Of a DNA stretch of 64,000 nucleotides, positions 12,930 through 24,665 are shown piece after piece. The stretch's first letter is position 1. Each line of letters opens with the position of its first letter. The notes under the pieces are model-generated. The model was given only the letters and a program-made list of their open reading frames with translations, searched no databases and was not told the origin of the DNA. Origin of the DNA: Lutjanus erythropterus (lineage: Eukaryota; Chordata; Actinopteri; Lutjaniformes; Lutjanidae); the NCBI GenBank assembly GCA_020091685.1, contig CM034591.1, positions 11,604,833 to 11,668,832 on the forward strand. The letters are read 5' to 3'. The position numbers and the translations under genes are program-made.

Positions 12930-14305
12930 TCGTGGTGGGAAGAGAAGATGTAAAGGGAGATGGGTGAGTAAATCATGGGAAAGAGGAGGGTAATTAAATA
13001 ATTAAGTGGCTGTAAAGCTGTAAACAAAACTGGGGAAACTAAACAAACCCATATGGATGCCTCATCTGTCATTCTGAATACAGCTGCAGTGTACAGGATG
13101 TGTGAGGGACACTGCTTCAGACTGGATTCTTACTTCATTCTCATGTGGAGCAGGTTTGATAAAACTGGTGAAATTCATTCCTCTGATAAAAAATAATACT
13201 CCTTCACTTCCTGTTATCTGAAATAGCGGAATCAGCAGCAGGAGTGTGAGAAAATATCCCCCTTCTGTGCACAAGGGTAAAGAAAATGCGCCTCAAGAAG
13301 AGAATTACCCGCAGTCTGCCTCTCAGTGCTATACATACCACCTCAATCTGGTCAATTACTGATAACTGCACGTCTGCAGTTTATTGTTCGGGGGAGATAA
13401 AGTCTTGCTCAACATAGCATATCTATATATTCAATTCCACTTCATTCACCATAACATAACATAATCAATGTTTATGTTAAGTATGCACTTTTACTACACT
13501 CACACATACAGGAAAATGTTTGAGATATGGCTTGAAAATTAAATAGTCTAATAATAAAGTCGTTGTACATCCTACAAGTGTTGCTGGAGTTCTGACCTCT
13601 TGAGACGGTCTTCTCTTCTCTATGCACCTCAGAATTAGATGAAGTTGTGCCAAAAACGCCTGCGCTGCTTCTTGAAAATTAAGTGGCAAAAAACTGTCAT
13701 GAAACTAGAGTTTTAAGTGTCTTAACTGTTCATAAACCACCACGAACAGAGTTTTATTTTGAAATAGGAAAAATCAAATGGCTAAAATCTCTGAAGTAAA
13801 ATCTTGGAGCTATGGAGTCTCTACTGTGTATGAACAATTACATTCATATATGACTTTTTGTTTCATTGAAATGCTATTTTGGACCATGTGTAGTCCCCAG
13901 AACATGTTGATGTATTTACTTCATGACTACTGTACATACAGCAGCAACAAGCGTGGCTGAAAGCTGCCGGCTCCACTGTGGAGAACTTTGTTTTCAATGA
14001 AGGGAATGACAGATAAAGGGGGAGGCAGTCTGGAAGCAAAAAGTTGAGTAAAAAGACGAGGAGAGGCAAATAACTTATTTAACGCCTAACAGACTTTCTC
14101 TATTGCTGCAATCAATCACATAAATATGTAATAATATGATCATGTAATTTTCTGTACTTTTTTTCCAACTTTAAGTTTATTGGGTAAAGTTAAACAAACA
14201 GATTCTAGTTATTACAACATTTCTTTTAAATGTTATTAAACAGAAATCAAAAACATGTAATCTGTGTGGATTCCCTTTACTTTTATGTCCCTCTCCTCTC
14301 GGTTT
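12930..14305. other. No gene recognised; probable adamts7 intron
   Basis: Anonymous AT-rich sequence upstream of the prodomain exon on its strand. No convincing signal-peptide exon was recognised. Confidence 0.35.
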
Positions 14306-14309
14306 GTTT

Positions 14310-14655
14310 GTAGTCTCAGAGAGCCAGACCAATCTCCACACTGCTCAGCACTAAAGAAAGGTCTGGCTCCAGACAGGATCATTCTGCTATGATTTCTCTA
14401 AATCAAACGCTATCATCTGCAAAAACAGCGTCAAGGGGGACTTGTTTTGGTGAAACATTTGCATGAGGGGAGGCGAGCCCTGGCATAAAAGTGTCTAAAT
14501 CCACACAAAAGAAAAAGTAACAGCTGCTAACGTTCGCACCATTATGACTCAGATAATAACTTGCTATTTTCTGCATATAGGTTACTATCTCTCAGGATTT
14601 TATTATTTCCTGGGGATAATGGATGATATGATGACGCCTGAGACTAGCATCTAAT
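14310..14655. repeat. Probable MITE with AGTCTCAGAGAGCCAGACC end
   Basis: The left end AGTCTCAGAGAGCCAGACC followed by AATCTCC is a recurrent teleost repeat terminus. GAGACTA at about 14,640 is a possible inverted partner. The boundaries are approximate. Confidence 0.35.
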
Positions 14656-15458
14656 GGCAGGCTCATACTCACAGAGTACATCCGGTGAGTCAGACTAGTT
14701 TCATACCTCCTCATCTACTTTCATCCACTCATACAGTATCTTCAAACTCGAACCCTCTCATATGCACGTCCTCATCTCTACCCTCAACCACTTCTCTCCC
14801 TCTGCCCCCTCATCACCGTCCAGACACAACAGGTTTATAAAACCATTAGCTACCCGATAGAAATAATAAAAAAACAACAGAACAAACAGGCCCAACAAAC
14901 AAAAAACAAGTCAAACACACATCAAAAATAATATAAAAACCATAACACTGACATTAGTGGCCAAAATTACCCAACACATCACTAAGAAAATACATTTAAC
15001 TGACGAAATGCAAAAGTCACTCAGGCGTACGGAGCTTCATGCCTCCCCCATCACTTCAAGCCAAGGTGACCATCGGCCTGTGAATTGTGCATTTTATCTT
15101 TCAGTCTCAGCATGAAAGTTTTTTTCCATTGTGTAAATTCCTTTGACCACCGGCTACCAGGTGTCATAGGTTGGAGGGTTTTTTTTTAGCTCAGTGTTAT
15201 TGCTTTTTTCACTGCTGCAAGAAGTACGTGCATCTTTTCCCAGCTCATCACTGCTTCTGGGACGGCCCAAAGGAGGCATGCAGTGGTTACCTGGGTAGTT
15301 TCAAACCAATTATCTTATCTAGTGAATGAAATGCCTCTAAAAAAAAGTTATCCAAGAGAGAAGGTGTCATTTATGGGAAATGCAAGTTCACGCTATACAT
15401 GTGTGATTCCAGAGAACAACTTCCATGTAAGAAACTGAAACATAAGCGGTCTTCACAA

Positions 15459-15766
15459 GAGCTGCAACAATTAATCAATTAATCAGTTTATTTGGATAAT
15501 TGATTAATCAATTAATAATTTTTTAAGGAAATAATGTCCAAATTCCTTGTTTTTAGCTCCTCACATGTGAATAATTTCTAGTTTCTTTAGTCCTCTCTGA
15601 GAGCAAAGTGAATACTTTGAGTTGTGGACAAACGAAGACACTTGAGGACGTCACCTTTGGCTTTGGAGAAAAGTGATTTTTCACCATTTTCTGTCATTTT
15701 ACGATTAATCGAGAAAATGAGTGACAGATTCAGCAGTAAAGAAAATAATCATTAGTTCCAATTCTT
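15459..15766 (+). repeat. Dispersed 'GAGCTGCAAC...' teleost repeat, copy 1
   Basis: It starts GAGCTGCAACAATTAATC, includes GTTGTGGACAAACGAAGACA and GAGGACGTCACCTTTGGCTT, and ends ATAATCATTAGTT. It aligns by eye over its whole length with the copy at 22,993-23,328. Confidence 0.65.
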
Positions 15767-15954
15767 CACTATTTTTTACAGAGGAGGACAGAAGATTGAT
15801 AGAGATCTGAATATTATGATGTCACACTGATGTGATAATAAGACACTTGTTGCATCATAATTTCCAGACACGTTGCCTTTGCATGAATCTGTCAAAGAGC
15901 TGCTCCTAGACCTTCATAATACCACAGACAGATTAATCTCATTCAGGAGAGACT

Positions 15955-16190
15955 AGCCGGATGCAAACAATGATTTCACGCAGCTTTCAGACGAGGTAAG
16001 ACGAGGTCACTCTCCATTCTGCACTGTGGAAGGTTATCTGCACAAATTCTTCTCAGAATACATCAGAGCACTAAGATCTGAGGAAGATGTGTTTGGTTAA
16101 CAGCTGCTTGGAATGTCTCATTGAATGAGGAGTCAGGAAAACTCACACATTCGAAACTTTCCACTTTTTGTGAAGTCACTTCACTGATTC
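15955..16190 (+). repeat. Repeat Q, copy 1 (direct)
   Basis: Contains AACAATGATTTCACGCAGCT, GAGGTCACTCTCCATTC and AAGATCTGAGGAAGATGTG. It aligns by eye with 16,540-16,775 (same strand) and with the reverse complement of 18,047-18,290. Confidence 0.75.
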
Positions 16191-16199
16191 AAGGATCGG

Positions 16200-16541
16200 C
16201 GTGCAGAATTTAACGGCATCTAGTGGCGTGTTTTCAGACTGCGAACGCCTCTTCTCTCCTTCCTGTTAAAAGCGTGTAGGACAAACTACAGTGGCTGCGA
16301 AAAATGCAAGAGGCTGTTTCTAGAGCCGGTGTGGTGGTGCTACAGTAGAAACATGGCGGTGCAACATGGCAGCCTCAGTGGACAAGGTCCTACACCCTCT
16401 GTAGGTATAAACGTCTCATTCTACAAAGATTCTTATATTCAGGTGACTATAGACTGATGAATACATACTTGAGAACATTACATTTCATTCCTGTCATGTT
16501 CTGCTAAAAGATCCCTGTAAATCTTGGACTGGTCCTTCAAG
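16200..16541 (+). mobile_element. Percomorph MITE (GGTCCAGTGTG family), 5'-shortened
   Basis: Contains GGCATCTAGTGGCGTG, ACATGGCGGTGCAACATGGC and the terminal GGACTGGTCCTTCAAG. These fit a MITE common in percomorph genomes. It sits exactly between repeat Q copies 1 and 2. Confidence 0.6.
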
Positions 16542-16775
16542 AGAAATAAGCAAGAATGCATATAATGATTTCATACAGCTTTCTCACAAGGTAAGATGAG
16601 GTCACTCTCCATTCAGGACTGTATGAGGTTATCTGCACAAATATTTTCACGAATACATCAGAGCGGTAAGATCTGAGGAAGATGTGCTGGGTAAACAGCT
16701 TCTTGGAATGTCTCATTGAATTAAGAGCCAGAAAAACACATTTCACAGTTTTTACCTTGTGTAAGGTCACTTAAC
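16540..16775 (+). repeat. Repeat Q, copy 2 (direct)
   Basis: Contains ATAATGATTTCATACAGC, GAGGTCACTCTCCATTCAGG and AAGATCTGAGGAAGATGTGC. It forms a wide inverted pair with copy 3 at 18,047-18,290. Confidence 0.75.
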
Positions 16776-17129
16776 ATGTATCCACGTTTATTCCTGAAGC
16801 CGACAGCACGTCAGCCGAGAACAATCACCTTTAGATGAAAAACAAACTAAATAAAAGGCAACATGTCAGCAGCCATCAATGAGAATCAATTAAGTTTCAC
16901 AATTCAACCTTTCATTTGATGTTTTTTGGGTCGTTTTTTAAGTTTGAGAAGCGGTCACCATTCTTTTAAACTGTTTTTCTGTCAAACTCCAGCAGTGTTT
17001 TGTGGACTAAAAAACTAAACCTGACATTCAAGCTGCATGAGGGTGACAAGATAATGACAGAAGTTTCATTTTTGTGTGAACTATCCCTTTAAGCAAAATA
17101 TATATCTCTCTCTCTCCAAAGAAACAAAA

Positions 17130-17610
17130 CTCAAAATGAGTCATTTTACCTCACAAAACACAGGAGTTTCTGGACTAACACGGCCACGATTGGTTAGTTT
17201 GTTTGTTACTGTGTGACTTTGGTGGTTTAAAAGTTTAGTTTGGATTCACCAAATTTCACCAAACAATAACACAAACAAAACTAACAGATCGAGGCAGTGG
17301 CAAACCAGGAACTCCCATGTTCTGCGAGGACTCTGGTTTCTTTGGAGAGAGCGATATCTGGCTTATGTAACAGTAGTTTCCTGTTGGAAAAGGCTGTCTA
17401 ATGACAAGGTAAAGGGTGAAAATATTATAGTTTACACTTAAACTAATATTTATTTCTTTTGGTGGGCAGTTTTTTTTAGGTGGCTAAAATATGTTTAGAA
17501 CCAGTCCAAAGCAGTACATTGCTTAGCTTCCTACACCAGTACTCCTGGTGCTTCTCCAAACTCCAAAACTCCTACAACTCCACCCAAATAATCAAAACTA
17601 TCCTTTTAAG
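17130..17610 (-). mobile_element. Palindromic MITE family P, copy 2 (partial)
   Basis: Carries GGAGAGAGCGATATCTGGCT, TACATTGCTTAGCTTCCTAC and the end ATCAAAACTATCCTTTTAAG. The outer left arm is missing. Confidence 0.65.
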
Positions 17611-17619
17611 AATGCATGA

Positions 17620-18040
17620 CGCCTGTGACGCCTGTAAGTAAAACGATTTTTCTCGTTCACTGTGTTTCAGGCAGCGTTCTGCAACGTGTTTAAAGCGCAT
17701 TTTCATATTGTCATGATGATGAAATCACTTATCATGGCTGCAGAACTCTATACATGTTATTTATTTATCTTGTAAATATTTAGAAAGCTTTCATTTCCAT
17801 CTGGATCCGCATCTTCATCAAAATACAAACAATGACAGATGGTTGTACTGACGGGCTGACGGCAGCCCTGCTTTTTAAAATAAATAAAACAGCTTCCAAC
17901 TTTAGATTGAACTGTGCAGCTGAACTGATTCACACTCATGACCACTGACTTATTGCCTTCTATTTAGTTTGTTTTTCATCTAAAGGTGAAATTCCATCTG
18001 ACTGTCCTCAGCTGACACACTGAAGGCTTCACAAATAAAA
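17620..18040. other. No gene recognised
   Basis: AT-rich sequence between two repeats; the minus-strand open frame here has no recognisable motif. Confidence 0.35.
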
Positions 18041-18046
18041 CTGAAT

Positions 18047-18350
18047 GCATGTTAAGTGACCTTACAGAAGGCAAAATCTATAAAACGTGTTTTCCTGGCT
18101 CTTCATTCAATGAGACATCCCAGCGGTTTGCCAAACACATCTTCCTCAGATCTTACTGCTCTGATGTATTTTTGAAAATATTTGTGCAAATCATCTCACG
18201 CAGTGCTGAAGGGAGAGTGACCCTGTCTTACCTCGGCACCTCGCCGTGTGAAATCATTGTTTGCATTCTGCTCGTTTCTCTTGAAGGTCCAGTGTGTCAG
18301 ATTTACAGGAATTTATTGTCAGAATATGGCAGAAATGGACTATAACAAAC
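18047..18350 (-). repeat. Repeat Q, copy 3 (inverted), followed by a MITE left end
   Basis: CACATCTTCCTCAGATCTTA and GAGAGTGACCCTG are the reverse complement of copies 1 and 2. At 18,286 the sequence passes into GGTCCAGTGTGTCAGATTTA, the left terminus of the MITE whose right end is at 16,541. Confidence 0.7.
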
Positions 18351-18729
18351 TTTTATTAGGTGGCGACTGTAATGTTAGCTAGCATGATGGCTGAGGAAGA
18401 GTGAAGAGGCTGACAAACAACTTGTGGTGAAAAAGAAAAGCACCTCTGCATGTTGAATTGAAGTGGATGTTTAAAACAGTTGCGACAACTTCCAGGCCAA
18501 CGTGGACGCTTCAGAATTCGTATCGTCTTTGCAATACTGAACAATGTTATCGCACATCACAGGTTTTCCTCATATCATGTAGGCCTGGTTTCTAGTTATC
18601 TCTGCCCAGTCTAAGCCTGGAGGGAACCTCTGGCTCGTCTGCACCTAATCTCACAAGCTACCAACCAATCAGTCTCATTTTTTAGGAACTCTGAGATTCA
18701 AACTTTGTGGAAAACTTTGTCTTCACGTC

Positions 18730-19860
18730 ACCAACAGCTGTGGCCAGTGGTATTATTTTTTGGGGTCATCCCATTCTTGTGAACACAATATCTCAAAAAT
18801 GCCTTGAGGGAGTTTCAAACATGGCACAAATGACCACTTGGACGAACTAAGTAGATTTTGGTAGTCAGAGGTCAAAGGTCAGGTTCACTGTGACCTCACA
18901 TCCACCCCGCTCTTGTAAACATGATATCTCAGGAATGCTTGGAGGGAATTTCTTCAGCTTTGGTACAAATGTCCACTTGGACTCAAGGATGAACTGATGA
19001 AATTTTGATGGTCAAAGGTGACTGTGATCACTGTGACGTGTCAAAATTTTCCAACCAATCATCATAAGCCCATCCAATGGCGATGGGCAAGATCTTCATT
19101 CCCCCTCCCACCACTTCCTGTCTTCTCAAGCCTCAGCTGGGACACGTGCGCAAGCAGCAAATTCACTATGTTACATATGCTGCATATGTTCACTACATCC
19201 AATGAACAAAATAAGCTCACAAGTGTCAAGATATTTAATATTCTCACACCTGTTTTCCCTTTTAAACAGAGAAAAACAACCGATCATCTTCTGAATTCAA
19301 GTTTGTCTCCTTTACTGAACCAATATGAGCCTAAGTGGATTGTTAACTCCTCGTAAAATACACACGATTCAAACTCCGCATATAAACATGTAAAACTCAC
19401 CTAAACCACCTTCATTAGTCTGTTCACTCTTCCAGCCACCACCAGCTCTGGTTTGGTTAAATTACATCCTTAATTCACTGAGTGAAAAGAGTGCAAACAG
19501 TTTGACTCTGCAGGCTGTTTTCCTCTCACTCGTCACCCAGCTCAGCTCACTCATGATCCAGCCGAGTGGGTGTGAACTGCGTCACTGGATGAGAGCATGA
19601 TGCGGAGCAGCAGCGATCACTCTGCAGACCATTACAGTAACAAAATAAAATGACAAATATCGCCTCCAAAACTGGCCAGAAAAAACAGCCGAGGATGGAC
19701 TCAGCCCATTGTTGAAAAGCTACATATTTGTCCAGTCGCCCAACCCCACTTCACAAAACACTTTCTGACCACAACTCGAGATTTCACACCCTAATAATGA
19801 CAAAAATTCACACAAATGCCTAATAGGATTCCAGCAAATGTTATTTTTGGGTTGCCTGGT
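18730..19860 (+). repeat. Dispersed teleost repeat with DR1 motif, split by an insertion of about 0.7 kb
   Basis: Tandem-like modules (AATATCTCAAAAATGCC, TGATATCTCAGGAATGC; GACCACTTGGAC, GTCCACTTGGAC) include a perfect AGGTCA-A-AGGTCA (18,869-18,881). The repeat resumes near 19,746 (ACTTCACAAAACAC, then CACACAAATGCCTAATAGGA), so 19,040-19,745 looks inserted. A reverse copy lies at 52,820-53,115. Confidence 0.55.
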
Positions 19861-19869
19861 GGAGATCTG

Positions 19870-21140
19870 CACTCAACTGAGTGACCTCTTCTAGTTCCAC
19901 ATGTGATGATTCTTTTCACAGACGGTGTTTCTGAATACACGAGGAATTTTCTCCTTCAACTTTCTATAATAATTCCACGTAGCATCTTAATTAAGAAAAT
20001 ACACACAAGACAAGGGACTTGACCTTTACTGCAGAGCTCCAGGGTATTGTTTGCCCTGGGAAAATAAAAGGAGTGTGAAATTTAATTTTAAATGGTTTAT
20101 ATTCATCCAGAAACCACCAGCCTTGCAAAATTAAGACACTGTGAGTGCATGTAATTGTATTATAAGGCAGGATTAGAAAGTGGTGCTCAGTGTGGGGTTT
20201 GGGACCACCAGGGGTCTTTAAGTGGCTGCCAGGAGGCCCTCAGGAGAATGAGCAGCTCTGATCAGGTTCCTATTAAAGTACTCATCAAAATTAGATAATT
20301 AAAGTCTTAGGTCTTAGCGTGGTGTTTCCTCTCCCCACTGTTATGTGTATAAAGTTATTTATTCCCGCACCAAGTGAGAGTAAAAAAAACTCAAACATCG
20401 GATCTAATGGAAGCTTTGTCCCCGTGCTTTTCTATTTTGGGTTCTTAAATAAACTTTGGGGATTCCTGTGTCAACATTCATCACCTGAAATCATTACTGT
20501 TTGTTTGGGAGATGCCACATCCTCGTCTTTAATGCCTGACAGCACTTAGTGTTCCTCTCAGGGGTTCCAGGCCGAGTCCATCCACACTCCTTGTTCTGCT
20601 CGTGGGTGTTAATCTCAGGAGAGCGCCGATTTTTAACATCCACAAATTAAAGGGAAGAAGACTGAGAGGATGAAAGTGCAGGGAGTGAATCCTACAAGAC
20701 AAGGTAGGATTAATTCTCTAATGTGATGAAATCCATCAGGCCTCACCATTTACATCAGGGATACTCAACTGGGTTTACATAGGGGCCACTTTTGTAAAAT
20801 GACTGGAGTTCATAAAGAAAAGATAATAATGTTATTTATCAGATAAAATTAATAAACATTATAAGGTCCATAACTCATCTTTCTGTGGAATTCTTCATTT
20901 TAAAATTAACTGACTAATTACCTTAATTAACTTGATGTAAGGATTGACAAGGAAGTCAGATAGTTTACTAAATTTAATAACTGCGACTGTATTTTAAGTT
21001 GTAAATGCTTTGTTAACATTTGGAAGAGTTTATGCAACATTAAACACATCTGGATCCTCTTTCATCATGAAGTCACTGAAACGTTGGAATGATTCATAAA
21101 CCATAAACAAAAAAAGCTCCAACCGGGGACAGAATGAAAA
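19870..21140. other. No gene recognised
   Basis: AT-rich anonymous sequence; no frame with family features on either strand. Confidence 0.35.
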
Positions 21141-21144
21141 GCAT

Positions 21145-21882
21145 ATTTAAAGTTATAGTTGAGATTTTTTTGATGTAGGGTTTATGAGGCACTTATCCAC
21201 AGTCTGCGTATTAACTACAGGAGATGGTAGTTGACACGCCCACATGAAGGAGAAGCAGAGAGGAGTACCAGCATAGAAGCTGAGCAGTGACTTGCTGTGG
21301 ACAGGGTCGACAACAAAAGGTATTTTAGCTTCTTAAAAAGTTCCACCTAGAAAAAAAAATCAATCAATCAATATCAGTTTAAGTGTACACTATATGTGAA
21401 ATATTTTCACTGCTTTACTTTGCTGTCAGAGAGCCTTTTCTGATGGGAAACCGCTGTTAAAGACACCAAATATCACTCTCACCAAGCCAACCAAACTCCA
21501 CTGGCAAAATCAGTAATTTTACCTCACAGCACACAGATGTTGTTTGTCTACCGTTGCCTCGATCTGTTAGTTTGTTTGGGTGACTTTGATGAAACCAAAC
21601 TGTCCATTTCAAACACCAAATTCACACAATAAAATAAAATTACTGCCAATGGAGTTTGGTTGGTTTGGGTAGAGCCATATTTGGCTTCTATGATGTTGGT
21701 GACCTTTTTTCAGTGGCTTAAATACCTTTTGTTGCTGACCTGGTCCACAGCTGTACTGTGCCTAGCTTCAGTGCTGGTGCTCATGTCTGCTTCTCCAAAC
21801 TGAGCGCATATTGACCACAATCTACACTGACTATCAACAAAAACCTCATGCAACCCCACATAAAATAATCCGAACTATCCTC
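21145..21882. mobile_element. Palindromic MITE family P, copy 3 (both arms)
   Basis: The left arm starts AAAGTTATAGTTGAGAT and runs through TATGAGGCACTTATCCACAG. The right arm ends CATGCAACCCCACATAAAAT and CCGAACTATCC. The middle contains CACACAATAAAAT and the conserved GGCTTCTATGATGTT region. Confidence 0.75.
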
Positions 21883-22084
21883 GTCTTATCTTCTTACATG
21901 TGGGTTTTCTTTTTCATCTTATTTTAGATTAATAAAGACATTCTACTCCTGTTTTTACGTTCATTCTCATTATATTTGAAAATCATAAACAGAAATGGTC
22001 AGAAGAAATTCTGTGTATTTACCGCCCTGAGCACTGTGTCACCCTTAACCTGACTACAGCACAGAGGTCTGTCTGTGCCCTGCT

Positions 22085-22630
22085 GAGATGTGTTATCTTG
22101 CCTTTAGCAGTGGAAACGGGTCGATTCCATTCAATTCCAGAGGAGAATATAAAGTGTCGTCTGTGTGATTTGGGAGAGGCTGAAAATGAAGCGCACTTTT
22201 TGTTTTATTGTCCATTATATCATAATTTTAGACACAGGCTTTTTCTTTAAATGTCTGATAACTGCTTGGATTTGTTTTCAATGCCTGATGAATGTAGATT
22301 TAAATGCCCATTTATAGAAAAAGTGTTTCTCTTTGCTCAATTTGTGTTAAATTCCTATCAACAGCGCACACAGGCACTTTTTATTTGATGTGTTAAAAGG
22401 CACAATGATGTGCCTTAGATATGCTCAAGGTATGTGGATGCAATTCTAAGAAGCAGGTCTGAGTCCTCAGCATTTGATTTAAGATTGTTTTGTCATGTAG
22501 GAGGTGTACCTTTGTTTCTTTCTCTCTCTTTGTATTTTGGTGTTTACTCCTGTTTTGTTGTTTGTCTTATAAGCCCATGAGCTTATGGCTGGGCACCTTT
22601 TTGGTGCATGACACTTTGAAAAAGAAATTA
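22085..22630 (+). pseudogene. LINE retrotransposon 3' remnant (C-terminal zinc-finger region)
   Basis: A frame reads LPLAVETGRFHSIPEENI, then KCRLCDLGEAENEAHFLFYC and PLYHNFRHRLF before a stop. This is the CxxC...HxxxxC motif near the end of the ORF2-type protein of fish LINEs. The downstream T-rich region with GCACCTTTTTGGTGCATGAC resembles the 3' UTR of such elements. It is 5'-truncated. Confidence 0.65.
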
Positions 22631-22992
22631 CCTTACCATTCTCTTTTTTTTTATATGAAACACTTGGCGCATCTGACTTCTTTTGCTGTATGTTTTATTT
22701 GCTGCATTTCTTGTATGAAAAATGCTACACAAATAAAAGTTATTATTATGCTTATTATAACCATTAGGCATCACAATAGAGGATATATTGCTATTTGCCT
22801 GCCAATGCTATTTTTTGTTAAAAGTTTACGTTTTTATGCAAGCAGAACAGTGAAGATAGATATCAGCACTGCCATCTAGTGGTTGGGGGTTTAAACACAA
22901 CATGCATGTATCATGATACAGTGTCATTGAGAAATGCTACAGAATCACAAAACATAATATTGCAATACTCGGTTGTATCAATATTTTCTCTA

Positions 22993-23328
22993 GAGCTGCA
23001 ACAATGAATCAAATAATCGATTATTAAGTTAATCGCCAATTATTTTAATGATCATTTAATCAGGTTAAGTAATTTTTTAAGAAACAATAGTCAAATTTCT
23101 TTGATTCCAGCTCATTAAACGTGAATATTTTCTGGTTTCTTGACTCCTCTCTGACCTTAAACTGAATATCTTTGGGTTGTGGACAAAACAAGACATTTGA
23201 GGACGTCATCTTGGGCTTTGGGAAACACCAATTGTGATTTTTCTGACATTTTAAAGACCAACTAATACTCAGTTAATTGAGGAAATAATGAACAGATTAA
23301 TCAATTATGAAAATAGTCATTGCAGCCT
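22993..23328 (+). repeat. Dispersed 'GAGCTGCAAC...' teleost repeat, copy 2
   Basis: It starts TAGAGCTGCAACAATGAATC, contains GGTTGTGGACAAAACAAGAC and GAGGACGTCATCTTGGGCTT, and ends AAAATAGTCATTGCAGCC. It is the better preserved of the two copies. Confidence 0.7.
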
Positions 23329-23700
23329 TAATTTATTACACCCCTACCATGTGGGCTAATATGCAACTTCCCAAACAACAGCCAAAGGACATTACTTAAC
23401 ATCTACTAATCTGTATTTTTTTTAAATCCCTGTTGTGAGTGAGAACATGGGTGGACCATCCCATCCCAGTATCATTGATTTGCACGCTCACATACTGCAG
23501 AGTAGAGAGGAGCTCCATTATGAGAATAATAATGATGCATCCTGTAACTTCCCAAAGAGAAACTCTGTTTCCTGACCTTCACTGCTGGGGTCAGAGGTCA
23601 GTGTCATCTGCTGGGATTCTGTACTTTGGCTCAGGGGCAGGGCAGATGTTTGCCTACATGGGGCTTCAGATGATTGAATGGAAAGAAGGAAGGTCTCTCC

Positions 23701-23895
23701 AGCCACCAGACTAAGCTGCAAAACCCCGGATTTAATTGTCATGGCCAGCTCAAAACTTTGTAAACATAAGTCACAGCTGGCCTCCCCTCCACACTGAGCA
23801 CTGCTGGCCCGATTCTGCTGAATTAGATGCGCTCTGAAACAAATGTGCACAAGAAAAGCGGCCACAATAACACCAGGAGGACGTGGCGATGACAT
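23701..23895 (-). other. Open frame with signal-peptide-like start; speculative adamts7 first exon
   Basis: A minus-strand ATG at 23,895 opens a frame beginning MSSPRPPG, followed by a hydrophobic stretch (VIVAAFLVHICF), which resembles a secretory signal peptide. It lies upstream of the adamts7 prodomain exon on the same strand, about 11 kb away, in slightly GC-richer sequence. A GT after the codons for NRAS would give a phase compatible with the prodomain exon, but that donor is a poor match to consensus. The rest of the frame resembles nothing I know. It is a weak candidate for the missing first exon or a chance ORF. Confidence 0.17.
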
Positions 23896-23999
23896 GACTC
23901 CACGGATTCAGTGAAGTTTTCCATGTTTTCAGTGTGGACTAACCTGCTTCATGTGATAATCCCAGCGCTGTGCAGTTTTCCAGCACCATCAGCAGTGCA

Positions 24000-24640
24000 G
24001 TGAAGAAGTGAATGAAGGACAGTCCTTGTCCAAAGGCGTGAAGCCCGCAGTCCAAACGGGTCATTTTGTCAGGACGGTAGTCTGTCTTTTAGAAGCATCT
24101 AATGTCTCTCTCACACCGCGACTTTCGACTGTCAATTCAAATCATTTCCATGTGGGCTGGATGCACTTTTCGCTAGTTTGTGGCGACCATGCACTCAAAC
24201 TGTGACAGCCCCAACAAACTTCTCCAGCTCAGGCCTGAACATCGTCTGTGCGCTTTTCCTCCATCCTCTGGCTCTTTTTTTTTTTCCTGACTTCTTCGCG
24301 TGTCGGTGTGGACGTCTGCTCACGGGTAGCTGTCCCCTCTGTCCTCCATCAGTCTCCGACCGACAGCCAGTGACAACACACAAACTTCTTCTGCAAACTT
24401 TCGCAGAGCCACCCCCACAGATGGGTGGACTTAAGACAATGGGCCATCTTTCTGTGGGACTGAGGCTTAAAGGGGAATGCTACTCCAAGAAATTGGATCC
24501 AGCGCTTCAATCCAACTGGCAGTTGCTCCCAAAACGGAGGTCCTCTCGGGTTTTCAGTGGGTCAAATGAGGACTGATGTCGATATTGTTGCATTCAGGTG
24601 GAGTCACAGATAAAAATGCAGATCAGAAGGTTTAGTCTGT
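24000..24640. other. GC-richer stretch without a recognised gene
   Basis: This segment has more CpG than its surroundings, a long pyrimidine tract and short open frames on both strands. It could be a promoter region for adamts7 on the minus strand, but nothing proves that. Confidence 0.2.
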
Positions 24641-24665
24641 TATCTGTGAAAGTCCATTTTCGTTA

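Noticed and set aside
23518-23895. Opioid-precursor-like gene, because of CGGEASCDLC after a signal-like start
   Set aside because: The cysteine spacing does not continue as in opioid precursors, and no YGGF-type peptide follows.
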